Shown piece after piece: positions 44,947-53,910 of a stretch of 64,000 nucleotides of DNA (positions are counted from its first letter, which is position 1; the number at the start of each line of letters is the position of its first letter). Source of the DNA: Lachnospiraceae bacterium (GTDB lineage: Bacteria; Bacillota; Clostridia; Lachnospirales; Lachnospiraceae). The notes under the pieces were generated by a model, which worked only from the letters and a program-made list of their open reading frames with translations, made no database searches and had not been told where the DNA came from. The stretch lies in contig JAQXLY010000028.1 of the NCBI GenBank assembly GCA_029012365.1, positions 1 through 64,000 of the forward strand. Direction: 5' to 3'. Made by a program: the position numbers and the translations under genes.

Positions 44947-46239
44947 TTAATCCTTTAAACAGGCAATAGGAATTATTTTCACACCGTCCTCTCGTGTATA
45001 TGCCAGATTTCCGCCGGTAATTATGATGAGCAAATCCGGTTCCCTAAGCGGTACCTGTTTTTCTGCTTTATTATATTGCCTTACCAGTTCACGTATTGTC
45101 AACAAATGTTTTGCACCTTCATCAATCTCTGCGCTTCCCAGCTTGAATTCGATTAACGCATATCTTCCGTCTCCGATATGCAATACCGCATCTGCTTCCA
45201 AATCATATCTGTCATGATAATAGGATACTTTTCCGTTCAGTGCCTGTGAATAGATTTTCAAATCTCTGTTGCACATACACTCAAATATAAATCCGAACGT
45301 CTTTAAGTCCTTTTGTAAATAATCAGGAGTAAGACCCAACGCTGCAACCGCAATAGACGGGTCAACAAACTCTCTCTTTTTTCCTGAACGTATTGTAGTA
45401 GCCGAACGAATTGCCGGACACCATGCTTCGACATCTTCGATAACAAATAATCTTCCCAGCGCATTCAAATACGAATCCAGAGTCGGCATAGATACACTCT
45501 CAGAATTTGCGACTACATCCTTGTATATAATACTCTTTTTTACGAGCGTAGACACATTTCGTGCATAAGATTTCATAATCAGTTCTGCCAGTACGGGATT
45601 ACGGTTCACGCCATCTACTGTTGAAACGTCCGACTCACATACGTTCCTTACATAGTCTTTTGCTACAATTAATTTTGCCGCATCACTCTTTTTTCGCAAG
45701 GAAGACGGCCATCCACCCCGACACGCTGCGAAAATCAAATCCTCGATTTTCATCTCCGACGTAATTCCGTCAATATCCAACTCCGGATTATCAAACAATT
45801 CCTTCAGTGATACGGCACCGTTCGATTCCTTCGATTCATACAAACTCATGGTATACATCTTTAATCTGGAAATTCTTCCTGTTCCGGAATGATGTATTTG
45901 CTTATCGTCCACTGAAGTCGATCCGGTCAGTATAAACAACCCTTCCTCCTGCCTGTCATCCACTGCAGTCCTTATTGCGTCCCACAGAACGGGTGCTTCC
46001 TGCCACTCATCAATCAAACGCGGATTGTCGCCCCTGAGCAAAAGTGAAGGCTTTGTTTTCGCCGTCATTAAATACCCTTCTCTCATATCGGGGTCCTGCA
46101 TTTTCAAGATACTCTTTGCCTGTTTCCCTGCCGTAGTCGTCTTTCCGCACCATTTAGGACCAACAATAAGCGTTGCACCAAACGCCTCCAATCTTAGTTG
46201 AAGTTCTTTGTCGACAATTCTCTCTAAATATTCCTTCAC
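44947..46239 (-). CDS. AAA ATPase with C-terminal DUF4143 domain
   Basis: The 430-residue protein has Walker A VGPKWCGKTTT, Walker B-like RLIDEWQEAP, a sensor segment FILTGSTS, and a C-terminal DUF4143 nuclease-like fold ending with EADAVLHIGDGRYALIEFKLG. The family is widespread in prokaryotes without an established function. The start is GTG with GAGGAG upstream. A consensus promoter (46287-46315) and three 23-bp repeats lie directly upstream, which may be an operator array. Confidence 0.9.
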   Translation of the reverse strand: MKEYLERIVDKELQLRLEAFGATLIVGPKWCGKTTTAGKQAKSILKMQDPDMREGYLMTAKTKPSLLLRGDNPRLIDEWQEAPVLWDAIRTAVDDRQEEGLFILTGSTSVDDKQIHHSGTGRISRLKMYTMSLYESKESNGAVSLKELFDNPELDIDGITSEMKIEDLIFAACRGGWPSSLRKKSDAAKLIVAKDYVRNVCESDVSTVDGVNRNPVLAELIMKSYARNVSTLVKKSIIYKDVVANSESVSMPTLDSYLNALGRLFVIEDVEAWCPAIRSATTIRSGKKREFVDPSIAVAALGLTPDYLQKDLKTFGFIFECMCNRDLKIYSQALNGKVSYYHDRYDLEADAVLHIGDGRYALIEFKLGSAEIDEGAKHLLTIRELVRQYNKAEKQVPLREPDLLIIITGGNLAYTREDGVKIIPIACLKD

Positions 46240-46286
46240 CTATATCAGTCTCCTCATATCTGCTAAAATGTCCTGCTTATACTCTA

Positions 46287-46315
46287 TATATACCGCTTTT
46301 TTCTATGTATGTCAA
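46287..46315 (-). promoter_or_regulatory. Promoter of the DUF4143 ATPase gene
   Basis: On the minus strand, -35 TTGACA (46315-46310) and -10 TATATA (46292-46287) are separated by 17 bp, 47 bp before the GTG start. The 23-bp repeats begin six bases upstream of the -35 box. Confidence 0.75.
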
Positions 46316-46321
46316 TTTGTA

Positions 46322-46390
46322 TTTTGCATTTTTGAGGTATTCTGTTTTGCATTTTTGAGGTATTCTATTTTGTATTTTTGAGGTGTTCTG
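46322..46390. repeat. Three tandem 23-bp repeats upstream of the DUF4143 promoter
   Basis: Units at 46322, 46345 and 46368 share TTTTGCATTTTTGAGG followed by TATTCT-type ends, with one to three changes in the last unit. Unit length equals about two helical turns, so a regulator could bind one face of the DNA. There is no spacer structure, so this is not a CRISPR array. Confidence 0.85.
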
Positions 46391-46399
46391 TACTACTGA

Positions 46400-46941
46400 T
46401 TACCATTCCACCGCAATCACACATTTATCCCCGCCCGTCTTTATGCTTTTCATTAGAGTAACCTTTATATCCTTCTTAAATACTTCCTGAAAGATACCTT
46501 CTGCATTTCCCAATGTACAATAACACCAGGTTTTTGATATTTCTTTCGGCACTCTCTTTACACAGGCGCAATAGCACTCAGGATAACAAAACAAAATTTT
46601 ATTATCGGATATGTATTCAAAAAAGCAAAGGTTTCATTCTCATTAAAAGTATTTACAAACTGTTCAATGCTATTTGCCTTATTCAAATATTTTAAAATCT
46701 TATTCGCTATTGATTTGCCGTCATTACATCTGCATTCTTTTCTAAGCTTAATTATTGTTTCGGTATCAAAATGCTCTTCAAGATAATTACACGCATCCTT
46801 CGCCCATTCATATTTCTTTTCAATACCGGCACTTTTAGACAATGGATATTTCGCTTCAAATTCATCTGCCTCTTGATATCCTACATTTTTTCGTAGGCTT
46901 TCAACCAGCCTGACAGAATGTGCATTATCATTTTTTACCAT
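46400..46941 (-). pseudogene. DUF6144-like gene with a frameshift
   Basis: The first 106 or so residues (MVKNDNAHSVRLVESLRKN... to FAFLNTYP) and the last 60 (FCYPECYCACVKRVPKEISKTWCYCTLG... to KCVIAVEW) lie in different frames. Restoring one G near 46605 would join them as YPDNKILFCYPECYC, giving a single Cys-rich protein of about 180 residues. I associate it with DUF6144. The gene is disrupted by one base, or the assembly has an error. Confidence 0.7.
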
Positions 46942-46964
46942 AATTTCCTCCCGGTAAATTTGAA

Positions 46965-47190
46965 TTATTTTTCTATCGCATGGTTCATCAATACCGCATT
47001 TTCCTTCGATTTCTCCGTCAATTCACGTAATGCCGTATATTCACGAAGATACATACCTCTTCTCATTTCATCTGTTTCTGCATACGAATGATGCTGCGAA
47101 AAGATAGCAGTTATTTCTTCAATGGGAAGCCATCTCGGCTCCATACCAACCTCTTTTACAATTTTCACCAATAATATCAATCGTCTTCAT
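46965..47190 (-). pseudogene. NUDIX hydrolase remnant
   Basis: From ATG 47190 the sequence reads MKTIDIIGEN, the usual N-terminus of a clostridial NUDIX protein. After a frame change it reads VKEVGMEPRWLPIEEITAIFSQHHSYAE...EMRRGMYLREYTAL, the usual C-terminus. The NUDIX box and about 100 residues between are gone. A promoter (47218-47246) is still present. Confidence 0.65.
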
Positions 47191-47217
47191 ATACGCTCCC
47201 GTAAGCTTTTTATAGGT

Positions 47218-47246
47218 ATTATACTACCAAGTCATTCCGAACGCAA
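47218..47246 (-). promoter_or_regulatory. Promoter before the NUDIX remnant
   Basis: On the minus strand, -35 TTGCGT (47246-47241) and -10 TATAAT (47223-47218) are separated by 17 bp, 28 bp before the remnant's ATG. The surrounding 47191-47344 interval holds no other gene that I can support. Confidence 0.6.
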
Positions 47247-47344
47247 TGATTTAGCGATTAATCATCGCAGGCTCTCTACCATCTGTTTTCTTCTAACCAG
47301 CCGTTTAATCTGCCTTCTCTCTCTTTTACTTCACCTTCCGTCCA

Positions 47345-48568
47345 TTAGCTTGACAATGCCTTTAAGCTTTTCATTCCTGCCATTGCGGCTGCCGTGAGTG
47401 TCAGACAGATTCCGGAAAAAATAATTACTGCACCGGCACCTCTGCCTACACTTGTATGAAGCACATCCGCCATAAAATCCGCAAGAATGCCACCCATGGA
47501 ATATGCTGCTACATATCCGAGCTGGGAAATAAATCCGATAACTCCCCAGGCTCTTCCCAGAAGCTCATCCGGAATATTGGTTCTTACCAGATAGTCCAGG
47601 CAATTATTTGCAAACGGAAGCATTGCAAAAAACATAAAACCGAATATACAGATTACATAAATGTTTTCCCATATTCCAAAGCCTGCCATAAAAAGTCCGG
47701 CAGCTGCCAGGGCTATTGTAAGTATCCGGACGTACCTTTTTGTAATACCGCGTATTCCGAGAAGCAGACTTGAAACCAGCATACCGCAGGCACATACCGT
47801 TTCTCCGATTCCCAGAGTTTTGGAGTCTGCAAACGACAGAATGAGCGGCTCTGCCAGAATCTGAAAGACACCTAAGAAAAACGTCATTACTGCAGAAACA
47901 ATAATAAGTAAAAATACTCCCCTTTTTTTACGTACAGCATCAAACCCTTCCTTCATGCTCTCCGCAAACGACTGTTTCTTCTCCACCTTACTTGTTTTGA
48001 TTGCCTTTTTCACAATACCGGTGGAAATGACAGTAAGGACAAACGTGCCTATGTCAATCACAAGCAAAAGCTTTACATCACTAACACTCAGCAGCAATCC
48101 CGCAACTAAGGGTGAAACCAGATATCTGGCGCTTCCTGCAAGGCTCACAAGTCCGTTTGCTTTGGAAAAATCCTCTTTCGTCAGTAAATCTGATACGGTT
48201 GCGCGGTAAGACGGCTCAAGTAAAGAGGAAAACACTGCACTTACAAAAACTCCGATGCAAATCTGCACAAGACCGGCTCCCCCATTCATCATACAAATCA
48301 GAATATAGAGAATACCAAGAGCGGAGCAGCCGTCCCCTACCATCATTAACACTCTCCGGTCATACCTGTCAGCAAGTACGCCCGCAGGAACACTGAGCAA
48401 CAGGGTAGGTAAAAAACCAAGTAAAGTAACAAGTGCCATCCCTGCGGCACTCCCTGTTTCATTAAAAACGTATACTCCCAATCCGAAGCTTGTCAGCCCT
48501 CCGCCGATTGATGAGATAAGCTCACCAAACCATAATAAAAGAAATTTTCCGTAATTGCTTCTCTTCAT
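47345..48568 (-). CDS. MFS efflux transporter (MefA/macrolide-efflux-like)
   Basis: The 407-residue protein has 12 hydrophobic helices and the MFS loop motif AGVLADRYDRRVLM after helix 2. ATG 48568 is preferred because AGGAG lies nine bases upstream. It probably exports a drug or toxic metabolite using proton motive force. It lies downstream of a tetR gene, and similar operator-like palindromes stand before both genes. Confidence 0.88.
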   Translation of the reverse strand: MKRSNYGKFLLLWFGELISSIGGGLTSFGLGVYVFNETGSAAGMALVTLLGFLPTLLLSVPAGVLADRYDRRVLMMVGDGCSALGILYILICMMNGGAGLVQICIGVFVSAVFSSLLEPSYRATVSDLLTKEDFSKANGLVSLAGSARYLVSPLVAGLLLSVSDVKLLLVIDIGTFVLTVISTGIVKKAIKTSKVEKKQSFAESMKEGFDAVRKKRGVFLLIIVSAVMTFFLGVFQILAEPLILSFADSKTLGIGETVCACGMLVSSLLLGIRGITKRYVRILTIALAAAGLFMAGFGIWENIYVICIFGFMFFAMLPFANNCLDYLVRTNIPDELLGRAWGVIGFISQLGYVAAYSMGGILADFMADVLHTSVGRGAGAVIIFSGICLTLTAAAMAGMKSLKALSS

Positions 48569-48633
48569 TTCATTATTCTCCTTCTTTTTCATTTAAGCGT
48601 TACGCATTACGCGATAATCCTCATTTTCACAAC

Positions 48634-48654
48634 AGACCGACAGTCTGTCTGTCT
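48634..48654. promoter_or_regulatory. Operator-like palindrome before the MFS gene
   Basis: AGACCGACA, three spacer bases, TGTCTGTCT form an inverted repeat with eight of nine positions matching, 66 bp before the transporter ATG. The sequence GACCGACA-NTC-TGTCT also occurs before tetR at 49341. It is a candidate TetR-family binding site. Confidence 0.65.
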
Positions 48655-48702
48655 CCGGTCAAAATAAAAGAAACATTGCTGTTCCTTCCATTTTGTTTTC
48701 CG

Positions 48703-49329
48703 CTATTTTTCAAACAAAGGCAGCATGGCATCAAGCAATGCCCCTTCGTTCATACCAAGCACACGCTCTGTATGATATACAAACGCCATAACCTTTCTTG
48801 TTTTCTCAGGCTCACTATACTGCTTTGTGCTGTCAAAAGCATCATAGGAATATGTCATAATCATTTCAACTGCCTCTTCCGGGTATTCTGTGTGCATAAT
48901 TCCCTGCTTTATCCCGTCCTCGGCAATCCTTGTAATCAGCTTATTCACTCTGCCAAGCAGTCTTTCTTCCAGCTTTTGGTGCAACAGGGCATTTTGCGGC
49001 TTATGCACCTGCTCCATAATCATAGCCCCAAGCTCATTATCAAGATTCAAAGACAATACAGTACGTGTAAGTCGTTCCAAAACCGGAATGTCATCATCCA
49101 AAGCAATCACGGCAGCCTTCGCCACAATCTGATTTGTCACACGTTCTATCACCGCATCCAGAATATCCTCCTTGGACTTAAAATGATAATAAAGTGTCCC
49201 TCTTGCAATACCTGTCTCATTCAGAATGTCATTCGTACTGGTCTGCTCAAATCCCTTTGTGCAAAACAGTCTCTCAGCTACATCCAGTATTTCATTTTTA
49301 CGCTCATTTGCTTCCTTTACTACTCTCAT
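48703..49329 (-). CDS. TetR-family transcriptional regulator
   Basis: The 208-residue protein has the TetR helix-turn-helix (ILDVAERLFCTKGFEQTSTNDILNETGIARGTLYYHFKSKEDIL) in the first 55 residues and an all-helical ligand domain. GGGAGGTGAGGT precedes the ATG. It probably represses itself and the adjacent MFS transporter through the shared palindrome. Ligand unknown. Confidence 0.9.
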   Translation of the reverse strand: MRVVKEANERKNEILDVAERLFCTKGFEQTSTNDILNETGIARGTLYYHFKSKEDILDAVIERVTNQIVAKAAVIALDDDIPVLERLTRTVLSLNLDNELGAMIMEQVHKPQNALLHQKLEERLLGRVNKLITRIAEDGIKQGIMHTEYPEEAVEMIMTYSYDAFDSTKQYSEPEKTRKVMAFVYHTERVLGMNEGALLDAMLPLFEK

Positions 49330-49340
49330 ACCTCACCTCC

Positions 49341-49361
49341 CGACCGACAATCTGTCTATTA
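49341..49361. promoter_or_regulatory. Operator-like half-palindrome before tetR
   Basis: CGACCGACA, ATC, TGTCTATTA shares 13 of the central 15 bases with the palindrome at 48634. It lies between a probable promoter (TTGCGT, 17 bp, TATATA) and the ribosome site of tetR, a good position for autorepression. Confidence 0.6.
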
Positions 49362-49407
49362 GAAATATATATCACATGCCAACTAAAAACGCAAGTACTT
49401 TTTTAGC

Positions 49408-50235
49408 TTAACTAAAAAATTTCTTATTCATATACCCTTTGGCAATCCCAAACTTCTTTCCTTCTAAAAGAAACTTTTTCAGTTCTCTTTGTAATTTCGT
49501 CTTTTCGGGCAATGCTTCCTTCGGACCCTCATAGCCCGGATAAATCCAGCCCATATACCAGGTGGCTTCCCGGTCAATATGCTCTATCTCAAATAATTTC
49601 TGAAAAGAAACGATTCTCGAACTATCCCCCAGAAATTCCTGTAATTCAGGCATCAGCATCCAGGAGTCACAGGTCAGCTTCACATCCTTCCAGTCTGCGA
49701 AATAGTGTTCCCGAAAGCTGTCAAAGGCCGACAGCGACTGCTTAATTGAATCGATTCCCATGTCCGCATCCGATGGAATGTGAACTGCGATTTCACGTTC
49801 ATGACCATCCACAAACTCATATTCCAGCGCACCTATCCGAAATTCCTTTACTGACAGCTGTCTTGGGAACCACCATGCCCACACAAATTTATAGGTTCCC
49901 CAGGTAGCATAGTGTTCATTTAAAAACCTTGTACAAAACTTCATTGTGGCAACAAATATTTCTTCAGCAATTCCCCGTTTCTCATACTCCGCATAAGTAT
50001 ACCGGCAGACAATATGTAACAGCTCCCACAAAATCTTCATTCCCATAGGGTCATCCCCCAGATAGTTTTGAAGCTCCTTAATTCCATCCTCCCATTGATT
50101 CCGTTCAAAGAGCTTTTGATAGATTTCCTCCGGTATTTCCTTCATTCTGCCCGCCTCATATCCGTTTAATGCTTCTATAACCTCCTGCGGCAATTCCAGT
50201 AATGCATATAGTTTTTTCTGTTCCAACCCTGACAT
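49408..50235 (-). CDS. Acyltransferase-domain protein, GNAT-like C-terminal
   Basis: The 275-residue protein has Trp-rich FCTRFLNEHYATWGTYKFVWAWWFPRQ, then FRIGALEYEFVDGHEREIAVHIPSDADM and a C-terminal CDSWMLMPELQEFLGDSSRIVSFQKLFEI. I recognise this as the clostridial acyltransferase-domain family with a GNAT-like C-terminal domain. Substrate unknown. GGAGA lies upstream of the ATG. Confidence 0.75.
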   Translation of the reverse strand: MSGLEQKKLYALLELPQEVIEALNGYEAGRMKEIPEEIYQKLFERNQWEDGIKELQNYLGDDPMGMKILWELLHIVCRYTYAEYEKRGIAEEIFVATMKFCTRFLNEHYATWGTYKFVWAWWFPRQLSVKEFRIGALEYEFVDGHEREIAVHIPSDADMGIDSIKQSLSAFDSFREHYFADWKDVKLTCDSWMLMPELQEFLGDSSRIVSFQKLFEIEHIDREATWYMGWIYPGYEGPKEALPEKTKLQRELKKFLLEGKKFGIAKGYMNKKFFS

Positions 50236-50331
50236 TTGTCTATTCTCCTTCCAATACTTTTACTAAAAAAACATTAGGACTATATTGGGAAACGCTGTTG
50301 CCTTATCGAGTCCTTCGTACAGAAAAAAAAT

Positions 50332-50826
50332 CTACAAATCCTTGTCCATATATCTGCCGTTCTCGCGCTCATTTCTGTATATGTAACCACATTTTTCATA
50401 TAGCTTCCTTGCACTCATATTCTCATTTTCCACAAACAAAACGCATTTCTTACAAGAAAGCTGTCCGGCAGCCTCATCCATTTCACACAATGCCTCTTCA
50501 CCATAGCCCTTTCGGCGTTCTTCTTCAAAAATGAAGAAATCACATAAAAACAGATACGTATCCTCTCTTCTATGGTCATACATATACCACATATAACCGA
50601 CAACAACGGAATCCTCCTGCCTCTCAATTACCATTAAATAATTATCGGGAGTTTCCTTTCCGTTCGGAAGCATTCTTTTTAGTCCCTCTTCCGTTTCCAT
50701 AAATGCCTCTTCTTTGCTTATTCCCTTCTCTTTTTGCAAATCAGCTGCATGCTGCTCATTACTATAGACGACATACGACGCAAAGTCCTTTTCTGTCATT
50801 TCTCTTAATTGTACTCTTCTGCTCAT
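50332..50826 (-). CDS. GNAT-family N-acetyltransferase
   Basis: The 164-residue protein has the GNAT acetyl-CoA loop in FEEERRKGYGEEALCEMD and the C-terminal ENMSARKLYEKCGYIYRNE. It would transfer an acetyl group from acetyl-CoA to an amine; substrate unknown. AAGGAGA precedes the ATG. It is the first of two adjacent GNAT genes in an accessory stretch. Confidence 0.85.
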   Translation of the reverse strand: MSRRVQLREMTEKDFASYVVYSNEQHAADLQKEKGISKEEAFMETEEGLKRMLPNGKETPDNYLMVIERQEDSVVVGYMWYMYDHRREDTYLFLCDFFIFEEERRKGYGEEALCEMDEAAGQLSCKKCVLFVENENMSARKLYEKCGYIYRNERENGRYMDKDL

Positions 50827-50866
50827 CCCGTCAATCTCCTTACTACATAAACGCAGAAATTAGCTA

Positions 50867-51364
50867 CTATCTCTTTATAATCATGTTACATCTGCCCCAT
50901 GATTCATTTTTATAGGTAAATGCATCCTTATCTGTTTTTCTCTCAGTGAAACCTACAGCTTCATAACACTTCTTGGCCTGTACATTCTCAGGAAATACAT
51001 TTAGATGCACTGCATCCACATTCGTTATTTCAAATGCATATTTGATTGCCAACTGAAGCATATTTTTACCGAAGCCTTTTCCTCTGTATGCGGGATTTAT
51101 CATTACAAACTTAAACATACCCTCATTTGTTTCCAAATTTGCCGAATAACAAAAGAACCCTATTAGCATTCCGTCTTCTGTTGTTGCTACATAAGGGCTG
51201 TCGCCAAATCGTTCAGCTGCTTCACGCATAATTTTATCAAAATTCTCTTTTGCTATCGGGTACTGAATAAGATTAGCACACCACATGGCATGCATTCTTT
51301 CATCTGAAATCCAGTTCTTTATTTCATCGTAATCCTTGCATTCAATATAAGGTCTTATTCTCAT
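50867..51364 (-). CDS. GNAT-family N-acetyltransferase
   Basis: The 165-residue protein has the acetyl-CoA loop NPAYRGKGFGKNMLQLA and NVFPENVQAKKCYEAVGF. ATG 51364 is chosen because GGGGGA lies eight bases upstream; the longer frame overlaps the preceding gene. It is unlike its GNAT neighbour beyond the common motifs. Substrate unknown. Confidence 0.87.
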   Translation of the reverse strand: MRIRPYIECKDYDEIKNWISDERMHAMWCANLIQYPIAKENFDKIMREAAERFGDSPYVATTEDGMLIGFFCYSANLETNEGMFKFVMINPAYRGKGFGKNMLQLAIKYAFEITNVDAVHLNVFPENVQAKKCYEAVGFTERKTDKDAFTYKNESWGRCNMIIKR

Positions 51365-51419
51365 GTATGCTGTCCCCCTTAGTTTGGAAAATTTTCTGCT
51401 AATCTCCTCCAAAGCTTCC

Positions 51420-52331
51420 TCAAAACAAATCCAACATATTATCCAGATAAATACTCTCTCTGACATGCAGGTGATACTCAGGCTTCGTCATATAGTAGAG
51501 TAGGAACTCCAAAATCAAAGCGCTGCCAAGTCCACGACCTTCCATCTTAAAATTGGAAAATCCCATTGGCAGGTAGCTCTTCTCAATGTCCTCTCTGCTA
51601 ATAAAGCCCGGATTTGTCATTGCTTTAGAAAAACGATAGCCATGATCGACATCGGGAGCAACGCACCTGTGCTCGGAACAGCTTATTCCAAGATTTTTGC
51701 GGCTGACCGCTTCATAACAGCTTTTTCTGTCCCTGCAACCAAAATAGCAGCATTCATTACATAGAAATTCCACCTTGTCTTTCTGTGCTTCGGACAATGA
51801 GTCCAATTTATCAAAAACCTTGTTCAGGCGAAAATCCGGCACCACATAACGAAACTCGTCCCTCCGTACTTCGTCCAAAAACTGCGAAAACTCCGTCAGC
51901 ACCTTGGTGGTCGAGGAAACAAAATAGAAGCCCGGATAATTCATTTTCAAATAGTCAAGCAGCAAGTCTGAGTAGACGATAATTCCGTTCTGAACTTCGC
52001 CGCCTTCCTCAAACATAGTGCAAAGTGCATTGCATTTTTTATCCGAAAGGTGTTCCTCCGTCAGTAATGAATTGCTGAATGTCAGTCTTGCCGAAATCCT
52101 GTATTCCTGCATCAGCTCCAGAACCGCCTGCGGATTATGGTCTCCGAACGAGGTTCTGCCTCCTCCCCAGATACAATCTGCCGGTGCGCCGTAAACAGAG
52201 CCTATCTCACACCAATCGTAAAAGTACTCCCTATGCTCACGAAACAGCGGCAAAAATACACGGTAAAGCTCATAAAACTCAAACAAACCGGGAAGGTGGA
52301 AGTATGCTTTGGCTTTTGGATATTTTCTCAA
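51420..52331 (-). CDS. U32-peptidase-like protein with Cys cluster
   Basis: The 303-residue protein reads as a TIM-barrel-like fold with a Cys cluster CNECCYFGCRDRKSCYEA and later SCSEHRC, resembling the metal-binding part of U32 peptidase-family proteins (an iron-sulphur site is known for UbiU/UbiV and TrhP types). The match is distant and the function open. The start is TTG with GGGGTG upstream, in near contact with the phosphotransferase gene (17 bp). Confidence 0.55.
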   Translation of the reverse strand: MRKYPKAKAYFHLPGLFEFYELYRVFLPLFREHREYFYDWCEIGSVYGAPADCIWGGGRTSFGDHNPQAVLELMQEYRISARLTFSNSLLTEEHLSDKKCNALCTMFEEGGEVQNGIIVYSDLLLDYLKMNYPGFYFVSSTTKVLTEFSQFLDEVRRDEFRYVVPDFRLNKVFDKLDSLSEAQKDKVEFLCNECCYFGCRDRKSCYEAVSRKNLGISCSEHRCVAPDVDHGYRFSKAMTNPGFISREDIEKSYLPMGFSNFKMEGRGLGSALILEFLLYYMTKPEYHLHVRESIYLDNMLDLF

Positions 52332-52348
52332 ATTGTCACCCCACTTAG

Positions 52349-53320
52349 CTATTCCATTTCAACACTTAACACGCATGGCTTTTCAATCATATTGAGAAAC
52401 GCTTCCTCCGCACCCTTATCATTTGTCAGCCACCCCTGTAGCACCGTATACAGAAGTAACCTGCGGTATTCGAGAAACACTCCGAGCTGCCCAAGCCAGA
52501 AATCGTCCAAATCATTTTCTGTCCGGTAGCCTTCTAAAAAGTGCCTGTAAAACTCTTTCAGAACATCCGGCTTCGTAATCGGAGACATCATACCACCCGT
52601 CACATCAAATAAAAGTCCCTGTACAGGTAAAAGAATATCGGTTGCAAAAAAGTGACATTCTGCACAGTCAAAATCAATCACGGCAATATCCTTTTCGGTT
52701 GCGATAATATTCATTTGATGATTATCGTTATGAATAAATCCATAGGTATCCCGATTGATTGGAAGCGCTCTCATTCTTTCTTTCATTTCCAGCCACTTAC
52801 TTTTAATAAAGTCATTTGGGGCCATTTTAATAAATGAATCTATTTCTGCTTCAAACCCAAATCGTTCATCGCTTTCACATACGTTTTTCCAGACAGGATA
52901 TTTCTTTGCAGCCTTATGCATCTTACCGGTAAGCCTTCCCCAGTCATAAACGAGCTTCGGGTTATTCTGAAGTTCACTTACATCGGGATTTGCACCCTCT
53001 ATGTATTCCATCAGAGTCGCAATATATAAGGTATCCCCGTCCTTTGCAGTCTCATAGATATTTCCGCTTTCGTTCTTAATCGGACTACTGATACGAATTC
53101 CGCAGCTTCCCAAATAATGTGCAAATTCCAGAACATTTTTCACATGTTCTTCATCCGAAGCCTGCGATATTTTGAACACCAGCTTCCTACCGTCTTTATT
53201 TGCGGTAAAAACAACCCCGTCGCTGTCTTCCCGACCTCCGGCAAGGAAAACAAGCGCCGTACCCTCAAGTCCGAATCTATTTGCCAATTCATCCCTAATA
53301 GCTTCTTTTAATGGTTTCAT
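52349..53320 (-). CDS. Aminoglycoside-phosphotransferase-fold kinase
   Basis: The 323-residue protein has the APH catalytic motif FIHNDNHQMN and metal motif AVIDFDCAECHF, with an N-lobe VFKISQASDEEHV. The family phosphorylates antibiotics, choline, homoserine or other small molecules. The HNDNH variant of HGDxxxxN resembles the Ser/Thr-kinase-RdoA/homoserine-kinase-like branch more than true resistance enzymes. Substrate unknown. Confidence 0.83.
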   Translation of the reverse strand: MKPLKEAIRDELANRFGLEGTALVFLAGGREDSDGVVFTANKDGRKLVFKISQASDEEHVKNVLEFAHYLGSCGIRISSPIKNESGNIYETAKDGDTLYIATLMEYIEGANPDVSELQNNPKLVYDWGRLTGKMHKAAKKYPVWKNVCESDERFGFEAEIDSFIKMAPNDFIKSKWLEMKERMRALPINRDTYGFIHNDNHQMNIIATEKDIAVIDFDCAECHFFATDILLPVQGLLFDVTGGMMSPITKPDVLKEFYRHFLEGYRTENDLDDFWLGQLGVFLEYRRLLLYTVLQGWLTNDKGAEEAFLNMIEKPCVLSVEME

Positions 53321-53380
53321 TTCGAACTACCTCGCAAACAATATTTTGATAAATAAAGCTCATATTTGTAAATCGATATA

Positions 53381-53683
53381 CTAGCGATTATATCTCATTC
53401 CTGCGTAAATCAGCAATGAAATTCCCACAAAGAAACCGATTGCAAAGGCGATAAAGCTCCATGCAGAATCTGTAATACCTATGGCAATGCCAGTGATTAA
53501 AAGACCAATTCCGACAGTGATAACACCTATCCCTGATAAAGCACAGAATGCTTTTTTATCTTCCTCCGACACTTTATCATAATGATAGCTATGCAGTAAT
53601 GATATTCTCTCTTTTTTCCACAGCAAATAGCCAAGGACAACGAAAACAATTCCAATAAGTCCTATAATAATTGCACCAATCAT
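53381..53683 (-). CDS. DUF3784-like small membrane protein
   Basis: The 100-residue protein has three hydrophobic helices (about residues 1-20, 50-70 and 75-95) with WKKERISLLHSYHYDKVSEEDKKAFC between the first two, a DUF3784 pattern. ATG 53683 is preferred because AGGAGG lies nine bases before it. Function unknown. Confidence 0.75.
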   Translation of the reverse strand: MIGAIIIGLIGIVFVVLGYLLWKKERISLLHSYHYDKVSEEDKKAFCALSGIGVITVGIGLLITGIAIGITDSAWSFIAFAIGFFVGISLLIYAGMRYNR

Positions 53684-53707
53684 AGTAAACATCCTCCTTT
53701 ACATTTC

Positions 53708-53804
53708 CTATTTACCCTCTGCCTCATATTTCATCAACACTGCGTTTTCCTTTGGTTCCTCATAATTGCTCTTCCGAAGCCCGATGACCTCAAAGCCCAT
53801 ATTT
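53708..53804 (-). pseudogene. Duplicated 3' end of rimI
   Basis: On the minus strand this piece encodes MGFEVIGLRKSNYEEPKENA followed by VLMKYEAEGK and a stop, almost the same as the last 29 residues of rimI at 55367 (GLRKNYYKEPKENAVLMKYEAENAG). At the DNA level the match covers about 95 bp with a handful of changes. It has no start or upstream part. Rather than drift, it suggests a recombination event that left a copy of the rimI tail on the far side of 53.9-55.3 kb. Confidence 0.85.
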
Positions 53805-53910
53805 TTATTAGCCTTAAGTTCACAAGTTTAAAAATGACTACAAAGAGCAACTTTTTTCTTTCGAATTTGTGTAATCTTTCCGTGATTTGACAATTAAAGA
53901 TATCCTTAGT

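Noticed and set aside
46322-46390. Possible CRISPR array
   Set aside because: Three contiguous 23-bp units have no spacers between them, and no cas genes are present.
46965-47180. Independent 71-residue gene
   Set aside because: Its residues match only the C-terminus of NUDIX proteins, and the matching N-terminus lies upstream in another frame, so it is a remnant.
48676-49362. 228-residue plus-strand ORF
   Set aside because: It overlaps the tetR gene completely on the other strand, and TetR motifs are clear.
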